DNA from: Halorarius litoreus
GTDB taxonomy: Archaea; Halobacteriota; Halobacteria; Halobacteriales; Haloarculaceae
Assembly: GCF_024362405.1 (NCBI RefSeq)
Contig: NZ_CP101455.1
Location: 62,001-126,000, forward strand
Direction: 5' to 3'
DNA: 64,000 nucleotides
Of this stretch, positions 18,180-25,819 are shown in pieces (position 1 is the stretch's first letter; each line of letters begins with the position of its first letter). The notes under the pieces are model-generated. The model worked only from the letters and a program-made list of their open reading frames with translations, had not been told where the DNA came from and did not search any database. A program made the position numbers and the translations under genes.

Positions 18180-18349
18180 AGGTACTCGCCAGTTACGAGA
18201 GGTCGTAGCTGTGGAATCATAAGCAGGAAAATTAATACGATCCCGCCTTTCGTCACGATCTCGACGAAGCCCGGTTGGAGAATAAACGATAGGTATATAA
18301 TAAGCATAATCACCAATTGTAGGACTGTCGCGACGTGTCCAGAATCCAT
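18176..18349 (-). CDS. Small membrane protein, two transmembrane segments
   Basis: A 57-residue protein from the ATG at 18349 (MDSGHVATVLQLVIMLIIYL); an ATG at 18373 would add eight residues. Two hydrophobic helices are separated by FILQPGFVEIVTKGG. It is convergent with the preceding gene. No family is recognised, and it is small enough to be doubtful. Confidence 0.45.
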   Translation of the reverse strand: MDSGHVATVLQLVIMLIIYLSFILQPGFVEIVTKGGIVLIFLLMIPQLRPLVTGEYL

Positions 18350-18383
18350 GTGTCGGGGTTTTCCTAGTCGCAAATAGCAATTG

Positions 18384-18412
18384 GGCGGTTTCCCAGAGCC
18401 TGGGAGACCGCC
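18384..18412. promoter_or_regulatory. 29-bp dyad, copy 4 of 4 (tfb promoter)
   Basis: Left arm GGCGGTTTCCCA plus G, spacer, right arm CTGGGAGACCGCC: a 13-bp inverted repeat with one mismatch, the most symmetric of the four copies. An AT-rich stretch (atacgttcaatat) follows and could be the TATA region; the tfb start is about 100 bases downstream. Confidence 0.7.
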
Positions 18413-18512
18413 ATACGTTCAATATCGGGGCCGAACGAGACAATATAGAGTCGATTGTGGACAGGTGCCAGCGTTGTTTCGAGCCCTCAACAATAGTGTC
18501 CTAACTGAACTA

Positions 18513-19478
18513 ATGGTAGAAAACAACCTGCGAGATCGACCTGAAGAAGGTTCGGAGTTCGAGATGCAATCTCAAACGGTGTGCCCAGAGTGTGGGGGTT
18601 CCATCGGGTACGACGAAGAGCACGGAGAATCCTCTTGTGAGAACTGTGGATTAATCGTCGATGCGGAGGAGATCGATCATGGTCCAGAGTGGCGAGCGTT
18701 CCATTCGGACGAACGGGATTCAAAGAGCCGAGTGGGAGCCCCGACCTCTGAACTCAAACACGACAGGGGACTTAGTACGACGATCGGGTGGCAAGACAAA
18801 GACGCCTACGGACGTTCGATATCCGCCAAGAAACGAAGCCAGCTCCACCGACTCCGAACATGGGACGAACGGTTCCGCACGAAAGACTCGCACGAGCGAA
18901 ATCTCAAGCAAGCTCTCGGGGAGATCGAACGGATGGCGTCGGCACTAGGGCTCCCGAAACCTGTTCGAGAAACAGCAGGTGCCCTCTATCGACGGGCTGT
19001 GAAGGAGAACTTGCTTCCGGGACGCTCGATCGAGGGGGTAGCATCAGCAAGTCTGTATGCGGCAGCCCGACAACACAACTCACCCCGTTCCCTGTATGAA
19101 GTCGCGACTGTGAGTCGGGTCGAAAAGCTTCGGATTCAGCGCGCCTATCGATATCTCTCTCAGGAACTCTCATTAGAAATCAAACCGACAGACCCCAATC
19201 AATTCGTCCGGCAGTTCGCTTCTGCTCTCGACGTAAGCGAGGAAGCGGAACGTGTATCGCACGAACTCCTGGAGGTGGCAAAGGAGCAAGGGGCTCACAG
19301 CGGAAAGAGTCCAACTGGGCTCGCGGCAGCGGCGCTATATGCTGCAACCCACTTGACGAACGAGCAGTTAACGCAGGAAACTGTTGGGAACGCCGCTAAC
19401 GTGAGTCAAATCACGATCAGGAACCGGTATCAAGAGCTGTTAGATATCTATGCGACCCAGGAGGACACTCCCGTATGA
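18513..19478 (+). CDS. tfb: Transcription initiation factor TFB (paralog)
   Basis: A 321-residue archaeal TFIIB homologue. It has an N-terminal zinc ribbon (CPECGGSIGYDEEHGESSCENCG), a B-finger/linker region (GPEWRAFHSDE...SRVGAPTSELKHDRGLSTTIGW) and two cyclin-like repeats (LKQALGEIERMASALGLP... and QFVRQFASALDVSEEAE...). TFB bridges TBP-DNA and RNA polymerase. I chose the ATG at 18513; an ATG at 18564 just before the ribbon is also possible. It overlaps the downstream wHTH gene by 4 bases (ATGA). Close linkage to tbp (divergent neighbour with two genes between) and shared dyads suggest they work as a pair. Confidence 0.93.
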   Translation: MVENNLRDRPEEGSEFEMQSQTVCPECGGSIGYDEEHGESSCENCGLIVDAEEIDHGPEWRAFHSDERDSKSRVGAPTSELKHDRGLSTTIGWQDKDAYGRSISAKKRSQLHRLRTWDERFRTKDSHERNLKQALGEIERMASALGLPKPVRETAGALYRRAVKENLLPGRSIEGVASASLYAAARQHNSPRSLYEVATVSRVEKLRIQRAYRYLSQELSLEIKPTDPNQFVRQFASALDVSEEAERVSHELLEVAKEQGAHSGKSPTGLAAAALYAATHLTNEQLTQETVGNAANVSQITIRNRYQELLDIYATQEDTPV

Positions 19479-19738
19479 AATCGAGTGAACGTGCTTCAGA
19501 GGGCTTGCATAGTAAACCGACATTCACCCGTGAGGAAGTTGAACAGAAAATACTCGAAACACTCGCTGAGCACGGACCTTTGTCCATCCCGGAGATCGCT
19601 ACCGCCATCGAAATGCATCCGATCACGGTCGATCAATCGTGTTCACGACTGCTCGAAAGGGGCTCGATTCATCCCTGCGCTCGAGGAATCTTCGGTGTTT
19701 CCACGCCGGTTGAGTACCAAGCTGAGAAAGACACCTAG
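19475..19738 (+). CDS. Small winged-helix protein coupled to tfb
   Basis: An 87-residue protein with a helix-turn-helix core: EEVEQKILETLAEHGPLSI followed by PEIATAIEMHPITVDQSCSRLLERGSIHPC. It looks like a compact winged helix that could bind DNA or modulate TFB. Its ATG overlaps the tfb stop by 4 bases, so it is translationally coupled and probably functionally linked to TFB. No named family recognised. Confidence 0.65.
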   Translation: MKSSERASEGLHSKPTFTREEVEQKILETLAEHGPLSIPEIATAIEMHPITVDQSCSRLLERGSIHPCARGIFGVSTPVEYQAEKDT

Positions 19739-19890
19739 GTCGACTAGTGGAGGAGATCTTATGACAAAAAGAGAACCGTCCGGTTCTGTCCTTCCAATTG
19801 GACGCCCTCATATAGTCAGAGCCAGTAACCGACAGAGGGGCCTCAGTTGCATTCGCTCGGTAGATTGTCAGAGACACTCACTCGAAACAA

Positions 19891-20268
19891 ATGGACCGTG
19901 ACCCAGCAACCGGGGATGCTTCGCCATCGCTCCAGGACATCCTCACAGCGCTGGACGACCCTGATTGCCGTACCATCCTCCGTGAAACCGCCGAACCCAT
20001 GACTGCCAACGACCTCATCGATGCCTGTGGCATCCCAAAATCAACGCTGTACCGGAAGCTAAATCGTCTGAGTGACGCTGCGCTCGTTCGGGAACAGGAC
20101 GAGATCAATCCCGGAGGTGGTCGTACCACGAGGTATGTCCGGGATTTCAAGGATGTGAACATTTCAATGGATAACGACGACGAATTCTCGGTGACGGTAG
20201 AACGACCGCATCGGAACGTCGACGAGCGGCTGGAAGATATCTGGTCGAAGATGGGTGAAGGATTATGA
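19891..20268 (+). CDS. ArsR-like winged-helix regulator
   Basis: A 125-residue protein with the winged-helix signature ILTALDDPDCRTILRETAEPMTANDLIDACGIPKSTLYRKLNRLSDAALV, then a wing with an Arg-rich GGGRTTRYVRDF. The C-terminal third is a small beta/helix domain (EFSVTVERPHRNVDERLEDIW). This regulator type commonly precedes a three-helix membrane protein in haloarchaea, as here: the stop overlaps the next ATG by 4 bases. Effector unknown. Confidence 0.75.
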   Translation: MDRDPATGDASPSLQDILTALDDPDCRTILRETAEPMTANDLIDACGIPKSTLYRKLNRLSDAALVREQDEINPGGGRTTRYVRDFKDVNISMDNDDEFSVTVERPHRNVDERLEDIWSKMGEGL

Positions 20269-20546
20269 GTTCGATTGCATCCGCAATCATCGTCGTCAAG
20301 ACAGTAATTCTCCTATTGGGTGGAGCGATTACCTACATCGCATACCGTGCCTATCGTCGCACTCACTCTGCCTCTCTGCAAATGCTTGGAATCGGGTTTG
20401 CGGTTATTACCCTCGGGGCATTCCTCACAGGTGGAGCAACGCTACTCTTTACGCTCTCCTTGGAAGCCGGTGTGTTGATTAACAGCATCTTCGTCGCGGT
20501 AGGGCTCGCCGTCATCATGTACTCGCTCCATCTAGAGCGCGGGTAA
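20265..20546 (+). CDS. Small membrane protein, three transmembrane segments, partner of the ArsR-like regulator
   Basis: A 93-residue protein with three hydrophobic helices (AIIVVKTVILLLGGAITYIAY; LGIGFAVITLGAFLTGGA; LINSIFVAVGLAVIMYSL). It is translationally coupled to the regulator upstream. This regulator-plus-membrane-protein pair is common in haloarchaea and I take it as a unit, perhaps sensing a membrane signal; that is inference. Confidence 0.7.
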   Translation: MSSIASAIIVVKTVILLLGGAITYIAYRAYRRTHSASLQMLGIGFAVITLGAFLTGGATLLFTLSLEAGVLINSIFVAVGLAVIMYSLHLERG

Positions 20547-20568
20547 GGTAAACAGGACTGCGAACGGT

Positions 20569-22521
20569 TCACGAAACGTATTCCCAGGGGTCGGGGTCGG
20601 TATGCTGACCGGTTCTGTTGGACCGCAATTGCACAGATTCGATTGTCCGACTACGAACCGGACGAGCCAGTGGTTTCGTATCCACGACCCCTGCGCCCCG
20701 AAGCCCCGGCATTAGCTGCTGTAACTGTCGAATCGACGCGAGCGCCGGCGACCGGGCGAGCGTCGGCGCACCTGTCGTGGTCGCCATCCGTCCATCGACC
20801 GGACCCGAGGGCCGAAACGCACGGTCGAGATGTCGATGTCGATCTCTGTCGCGATTCAAGCCGGGAGCGCCGGCCCAGTAGTTACCTTCCCAGACGTGCA
20901 GCACGTTCCAGTCCTGAGTCGTTACGTACTGTCGGTTTCCGACGAAGTCGTTCGACCTAACGCGATTAAAGGGCAGTAGCGCACCGCTCTCTGCTCCGAT
21001 CCGGTTGAACGCGAATACGTTCCGCCAGTAGACCGAGAACTGACCGTGGACCTGCGCTCCCTTGCGGTTGTGCAGCAGCACGTTCCTCGCGACGAAATTA
21101 CTCCGCCCTTCGACGATGATACCGTTGTAGCTATTATGAACCCGATTGCCAACGACGACGTTCCCGTACGACCGGGTCTCGGCGTAGATACCGTTCCAGA
21201 CATCGTCGATAGTGTTGTTCCGCGCAACGAGCTTTGGGGAGAAGAGGTCGAAGACGCCGACCATCATCCCGGTCGCCGTCGTATTTCGGACCACGACTTG
21301 TGGCGCATCGTACGCATAGACGCCGACTTTCCCACCGTAGAACTGGGAGTCCTGTACGATGATGCGAGCGCCGACAGTCGATACCCCGAGGAATCCGTCT
21401 TCCCATCGTTCAGTCCCGTAGAGGGAGAGGTTCATGACGACCACGTTCCGACTAGTACGGGCAAGCACGCCGTTGGATGTCGTGTTAATACGGACATCCG
21501 AGACGAGCGACCGTGCTGCGTCGTCGAAGACGATCGCGGCGTCACCGTAGCCGTGAACCTTGTAGTAGCGGTACTTCCAAGAGTCCTTCTCAACGGAGGC
21601 GGTGACGTTGCGACCTTTGCCACTACGCTTGGGCCCAACCCCCGAGATCGACACTCCGGAAATCGCTGTCCGTGGAGCGGATGAGACGATGACGCTCCCA
21701 TTTTTATCACCAACGAGATGTGTCTGTTCGGGTCCGGACCCCCGGATGGTCAGCGGTTTTGAGATGGTGAGTGACCCGACCTGATAGGTGCCTGGTGGAA
21801 CGATAATAGTCGAGTTCGGAGGTGCCTGTCGAACCGCTGTCGTAACCGTCGGCGCGTCTTCACCGACGGTGACGGAGACGGGACGGTCGAGCAGCGTACG
21901 GGCGCTCGCGACCGCCTCGTCGGTCCGGGCCGTTCGGCGCTCGGCGACGCGCTGCCACGCTTGGACTGTTCTACCGGCTCGCCCGACCGAGAGTTGTTTT
22001 ACCGCGCCCCACCGATGTACTGTCCCACCGTATTTGTTGGCGAATTCTTCGGCATCGGCCCGAGTCGAGAACGGGATGATAGTCGTATTTTGTTCTGGAA
22101 CGCGGGCACTGCTGTTCACTACGAAGTAGGCATTCCGGGCTGGTATCCATTCTGTCACCTGCAGATCCGGCATCCGGAGGTAGCCGTCGTCCCCCACCCT
22201 GACCTTACTCCCCGAGAAACTGGTCACGTAGATCGCGAGCGGCCGACCGACTTCGCGCTCTCGCTGGGTCTGGACGCCCGCAACGAGCGAGGTTACGCCA
22301 TAGTAGCCGACGACGTAGCGGTACTGGGTGTAGAACGCTTCGGCGCGTGGAATCACGAGTGTAGAGTCCTGCACCTGCTGGACAGCGCGGTCGGACAAGC
22401 CCGTCGGCTTGGTATCCTCGAACGGTATCGTCGCCGTTGTCGTAGTCGAACTCACGGCGAACGGTGCTGCGCCCAAGAGGAGCACCGCAATGGCGATAAC
22501 CGCGACAGTACGCGGCCTCAT
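20569..22521 (-). CDS. nosD: NosD-like copper-processing protein with an N-terminal NosL-like domain
   Basis: A 650-residue exported protein with a signal peptide (VIAIAVLLLGAAPFAVSS). Residues about 60-185 hold a NosL-like region (GRPLAIYVTSFSGSK...AYFVVNSSARVPEQNTTIIPFSTRADAEEFANKYGG). From about 215 a right-handed beta-helix begins with PTVTTAVRQAPPNSTIIVPPGTY and repeats of the NosD/CASH type (VARNNTIDDVWNGIYAETRSYGNVVVGNRVHNSYNGI). In denitrifiers NosD with NosF and NosY delivers copper or sulfur to nitrous oxide reductase. It is divergent from nosF and nosY, but nosZ is not in this window. Confidence 0.8.
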   Translation of the reverse strand: MRPRTVAVIAIAVLLLGAAPFAVSSTTTTATIPFEDTKPTGLSDRAVQQVQDSTLVIPRAEAFYTQYRYVVGYYGVTSLVAGVQTQREREVGRPLAIYVTSFSGSKVRVGDDGYLRMPDLQVTEWIPARNAYFVVNSSARVPEQNTTIIPFSTRADAEEFANKYGGTVHRWGAVKQLSVGRAGRTVQAWQRVAERRTARTDEAVASARTLLDRPVSVTVGEDAPTVTTAVRQAPPNSTIIVPPGTYQVGSLTISKPLTIRGSGPEQTHLVGDKNGSVIVSSAPRTAISGVSISGVGPKRSGKGRNVTASVEKDSWKYRYYKVHGYGDAAIVFDDAARSLVSDVRINTTSNGVLARTSRNVVVMNLSLYGTERWEDGFLGVSTVGARIIVQDSQFYGGKVGVYAYDAPQVVVRNTTATGMMVGVFDLFSPKLVARNNTIDDVWNGIYAETRSYGNVVVGNRVHNSYNGIIVEGRSNFVARNVLLHNRKGAQVHGQFSVYWRNVFAFNRIGAESGALLPFNRVRSNDFVGNRQYVTTQDWNVLHVWEGNYWAGAPGLNRDRDRHRHLDRAFRPSGPVDGRMATTTGAPTLARSPALASIRQLQQLMPGLRGAGVVDTKPLARPVRSRTIESVQLRSNRTGQHTDPDPWEYVS

Positions 22522-22607
22522 TCCCGTCTCGCTACGTGTTCCTCGTGTAAGAATCTCGGGCCCGTCCCCTGGGCTTTAGAGGCAAGCACGACGAACCATC
22601 CGATACG

Positions 22608-23360
22608 ATGGCTGAGGACGACGAGGAGCAGACCCCAGATACCCCCATTCTTTCGGTCGATACGGTCGACAAGTCGTTCGGCGAGGTCGACGTGCTCGAT
22701 GGGATTTCATTCGAGGTCGACGAAGGGTCTGTGACTGCGGTTGCTGGCCCGAATGGGTCGGGCAAGACCACGCTCTCACGCATCGTCGCTGGACTCGACA
22801 ACCCGACCGACGGGAGGGTCACCGTACGAACCGCCGCGGAGCGCCCAGTTGGTTATCTCCCACAGGCCCCTCGATTCAGACCGATGTTCACGGTCGAAGA
22901 GACGCTCAAGAACTACGCCAAACTCCTCTCGACGTCGCCCCCACCCGATGAGGCCCTGACAGAGGTCGGGCTCGAGAACGTCCGCGACCGACGCGTCGAC
23001 GCGCTCTCTGGCGGAATGCGGCGGTTGCTCGGACTCGCGCAAGGGTTCCTTGGGTCGCCCCCGATTCTGGTGCTCGACGAACCGACGAGCGGACTCGATC
23101 CACGAATGACCCGTCGCTTCTTCGATGTCTCCGCGACGCTCGCTGACCACGGAACGGCCGTTCTCATTACGACTCACGACCTGACCTACGCGAGTGAAAC
23201 CGATGCCGTCGTCGTGCTCCATCAGGGTCACGTCGCCACACAGGGGACACCAGAGAGGATTCTGTCCGAGGCGGGAACTGACACGCTCACGGAGGCGTTC
23301 TTCGAAATTGTCGGAACCGATCCCACCGTCCAGTCTGGGATTCGGGAGGCTACACGATGA
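22608..23360 (+). CDS. nosF: ABC transporter ATP-binding protein, NosF-like
   Basis: A 250-residue nucleotide-binding subunit. Walker A GPNGSGKTT (near 48), Q-loop GYLPQAPRF, signature LSGGMRR, Walker B ILVLDEPTSG and switch His in ITTHDL are all present, so it should hydrolyse ATP. Its stop overlaps the next ATG by 4 bases. Together with the beta-helix NosD opposite and the permease downstream it reconstitutes the nosDFY set. Short acidic N-terminal extension (DDEEQTPD). Confidence 0.88.
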   Translation: MAEDDEEQTPDTPILSVDTVDKSFGEVDVLDGISFEVDEGSVTAVAGPNGSGKTTLSRIVAGLDNPTDGRVTVRTAAERPVGYLPQAPRFRPMFTVEETLKNYAKLLSTSPPPDEALTEVGLENVRDRRVDALSGGMRRLLGLAQGFLGSPPILVLDEPTSGLDPRMTRRFFDVSATLADHGTAVLITTHDLTYASETDAVVVLHQGHVATQGTPERILSEAGTDTLTEAFFEIVGTDPTVQSGIREATR

Positions 23361-24184
23361 CGGGCCGCGCCGAACGGTTCACGACGATTTTCGAACGGGA
23401 ACTTCGGACACTTGCACGGTCGCGATCGGTGTGGCTTCTCGCAATTGGTTTCTTCGGATTGACGGTTACCGCGGCGCTGTTGAGTGGGACGAGTGGCTAC
23501 GTCCCACTGGCGCTCACGCTACTCACGCCGCTCGAACTCGTGCTTCCGGTGTTCGCTGCGGCGCTAGGGTATCGTGCCATCCTCGCCGACCGCCAGCGTG
23601 GAGAGCTCTCGATGCTCCGAACCTATCCCCTCGACGGCTACGCGTACACAGTAGGTGTCTACTGCGGGCGTCTCACGGCGTTGCTCGGAATCATCGTCGT
23701 GACCTTATTGCTCGCGGTCATTCTCGTTCCGGTACTCAATCCCGACCCTGCCGCTCTAGCTCGAACTGCGGGCCTCGATTCACCGCTCTACTATCTCAGA
23801 TTTGTCGTGCTCACGGCCGCCTTTGCCGCTGTCATCCTTGCATTCTTCATCTTCCTTTCGGCTGTCGTTGGTACTGCCCGAAGGGGGCTGGTTGGCGCGA
23901 TTGTTGGCGTCCTCGTCGTCTCGATTGGTCTCGACCTCGCGATAGTTCTGGGACTGGCCAGCGGTGTCGTTAACTCGGGGGCGTTACCATGGTATCTCGC
24001 GGTAAGCCCCGCGAGTGCGTACCGTGGTCTGGTGATGACGTACGTCGTTGCCCCCGTGACGACTACACCGGTGCGACCTGCCATTCCAGCTGCAAACGCT
24101 GTCGGACTCGCTATGTGGGGGTTGCTATTGCTTTTGGGAGCTGGTTCGTTTGTTTGGGGTCCAGTGACCTACGTCCAAGAGTGA
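23357..24184 (+). CDS. nosY: ABC transporter permease, NosY-like
   Basis: A 275-residue integral membrane subunit with about six hydrophobic helices and the ABC-2 start motif IFERELRTLARSRSVWLLAIGFF. RQRGELSMLRTYPLDGYAY is the coupling region typical of NosY-type permeases. It is translationally coupled to nosF. The transported species in this family is debated (copper or sulfur compounds). Confidence 0.85.
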   Translation: MTGRAERFTTIFERELRTLARSRSVWLLAIGFFGLTVTAALLSGTSGYVPLALTLLTPLELVLPVFAAALGYRAILADRQRGELSMLRTYPLDGYAYTVGVYCGRLTALLGIIVVTLLLAVILVPVLNPDPAALARTAGLDSPLYYLRFVVLTAAFAAVILAFFIFLSAVVGTARRGLVGAIVGVLVVSIGLDLAIVLGLASGVVNSGALPWYLAVSPASAYRGLVMTYVVAPVTTTPVRPAIPAANAVGLAMWGLLLLLGAGSFVWGPVTYVQE

Positions 24185-24199
24185 TCGTAGCCGAGGGCG

Positions 24200-24625
24200 C
24201 TATGCCTCACCGACCTCGCGGCTGATCTGGAACAACAACAGATTAAGGTGGTCGAGGAAGAGGACGGAGAGTCCAACCCCGATGAGCACGCCTGAGAGCG
24301 GGCTATCGATAGCTGACGCGACGACAATGCCCGCACCGTAGCCAAGTGCGAGGACGGCATTGTACGCGATGAACGACGTTCCGATGTCAACCATCGAGTC
24401 GGGTGTGGGCCACGGGATAGCCAGGTGCCGGCTGCTGGTTCGTCCGCGATGAATCATACCACCGAGGAGGCAGATCGAGAGAACTACCCACCCGGCGAGT
24501 AATGATAGTCGTAGTTCGGAGAACGCAGCAACACCGACGAATGCAGGAATCGAGAGGATCGAGACTTCGGAGAGCGTACTGGAAAGTGCTGTTGGAGGCT
24601 CGGTTTGGTCAGCAACCATCTTCAT
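24200..24625 (-). CDS. Membrane protein, four transmembrane segments
   Basis: A 141-residue protein with four hydrophobic helices and a central polar segment HRGRTSSRHLAIPWPTPDSMVDIG. An ATG two codons later is an alternative start. It lies 22 bases downstream of the CDF transporter gene and is probably the last gene of the metal efflux operon. No family recognised. Confidence 0.6.
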   Translation of the reverse strand: MKMVADQTEPPTALSSTLSEVSILSIPAFVGVAAFSELRLSLLAGWVVLSICLLGGMIHRGRTSSRHLAIPWPTPDSMVDIGTSFIAYNAVLALGYGAGIVVASAIDSPLSGVLIGVGLSVLFLDHLNLLLFQISREVGEA

Positions 24626-24647
24626 TCGTGATGTCAGCTAGAACGGA

Positions 24648-25571
24648 TCAATGGGTGTGTTTCGTTGTGCCGACGGACCTGTCGTCGGGGTGCGTACCTC
24701 CGATGAGTTCGACAGTCGCGTGGTCGATTCCTCGGTCAGCGAGGTGATCGTGAACGCGCGACCGGATCGTCTGCTGTTCGTCGACCGTCGTCGCGGTGTC
24801 GTTCAGCCGAACGGTCCCGACCGTCAGTTGACTGCACACCTGCCAGATGTGAATATCCTCGACCTGCACGACACCGTCGATTGCAGCGAGTTCCTTCCGA
24901 AGGTCGTCCGGTGAGATCGGGCTTCGCTGCAGCAGAATCGAACTGCTCTCTCTGAGCACGTTCCCCGCCGACACGAGTACGAGCACACCGATGAGGATCG
25001 CTGCGACGGGATCAGCGATCGGGAGGTCGAAGACCCAGACAGCGATCGTCGAGACGATGACGGCGACCGAGCCCCCAGCATCACCCAGTAGGTGATAGAA
25101 CGCGCCACGTTCGTTGAGACTCATCTCGCCCCCTTGCAACACGTACACGGAGCCAACATTGACGAGGAGTCCTCCAGTCGCAATAACCAGCGTCAGTTCC
25201 GGATTGATTCTGACCGGATCGAGAAACCGCTGGTAGGCCTCCCACAGAATGTAGCCGACCATCGGCACGAGGAGGACGCCGTTCAGGAAGGCCGCCACTG
25301 GCTCTAGTCGGTGCAGCCCGTAGGACCACGACTGACCCCCCTCGAACCGCTTGGCTGTGTAGCTCGCGCCGAATGCCATCGCGTACGCGAGCATGTCGAA
25401 CAGCATATGCAGAGCATCGCTGATGAGCGCGACCGAGCCGAACAGCAACCCGCCCGCGAGTTCGACGACGAATCCGACAAAGTTGATGACGGCCACCGCC
25501 GCGAGTTTCTGCGTGCTCTGCCCTGTCGAGCGTTCCTCATCGACGTTCGCGGGGTCGTGTGTGTGGCTCAT
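24648..25571 (-). CDS. Cation diffusion facilitator (zinc/cadmium-type) transporter
   Basis: A 307-residue CDF exporter, six transmembrane helices plus a cytoplasmic domain. The two intramembrane metal-site motifs are clear: SDALHMLFD in TM2 and YHLLGDAGGS in TM5 (HxxxD in both, typical of Zn/Cd members). The C-terminal domain shows VVQVEDIHIWQV and ends in a His-containing tail (TKHTH). It exports divalent metal in exchange for protons. Its ATG overlaps the stop of the small membrane gene upstream, inside an operon headed by the P1B ATPase. Confidence 0.92.
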   Translation of the reverse strand: MSHTHDPANVDEERSTGQSTQKLAAVAVINFVGFVVELAGGLLFGSVALISDALHMLFDMLAYAMAFGASYTAKRFEGGQSWSYGLHRLEPVAAFLNGVLLVPMVGYILWEAYQRFLDPVRINPELTLVIATGGLLVNVGSVYVLQGGEMSLNERGAFYHLLGDAGGSVAVIVSTIAVWVFDLPIADPVAAILIGVLVLVSAGNVLRESSSILLQRSPISPDDLRKELAAIDGVVQVEDIHIWQVCSQLTVGTVRLNDTATTVDEQQTIRSRVHDHLADRGIDHATVELIGGTHPDDRSVGTTKHTH

Positions 25572-25819
25572 TCGTTCGACCCATCCCGCGAGGCGGATTC
25601 GTCACTCGAACGATGTTCCACACCTGTTGGGTCACCGAACTCCATCGGTCTGAACCAGATGTACCAGGCTACAATCACAACTCCCCCGTACCCGAGTACC
25701 CAGACAAAGTCACCGACTGTCTCGTAGCCAGCCGCGTCGACGAAACTGTTCACTACACCCGCAATGATCAAGATCGAAATGAGGAGGAGCCCTTGGATGT
25801 AGCCCGCTCGGTCAGGCAT
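25568..25819 (-). CDS. Small membrane protein of the metal-efflux operon
   Basis: An 83-residue protein with two hydrophobic helices (LLLISILIIAGVVNSF and VWVLGYGGVVIVAWYIWF) and a polar tail. It overlaps the P1B ATPase stop by 8 bases and the CDF start by 4, so it is embedded in the operon. A role in metal efflux is inferred from context only. Confidence 0.7.
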   Translation of the reverse strand: MPDRAGYIQGLLLISILIIAGVVNSFVDAAGYETVGDFVWVLGYGGVVIVAWYIWFRPMEFGDPTGVEHRSSDESASRDGSNE

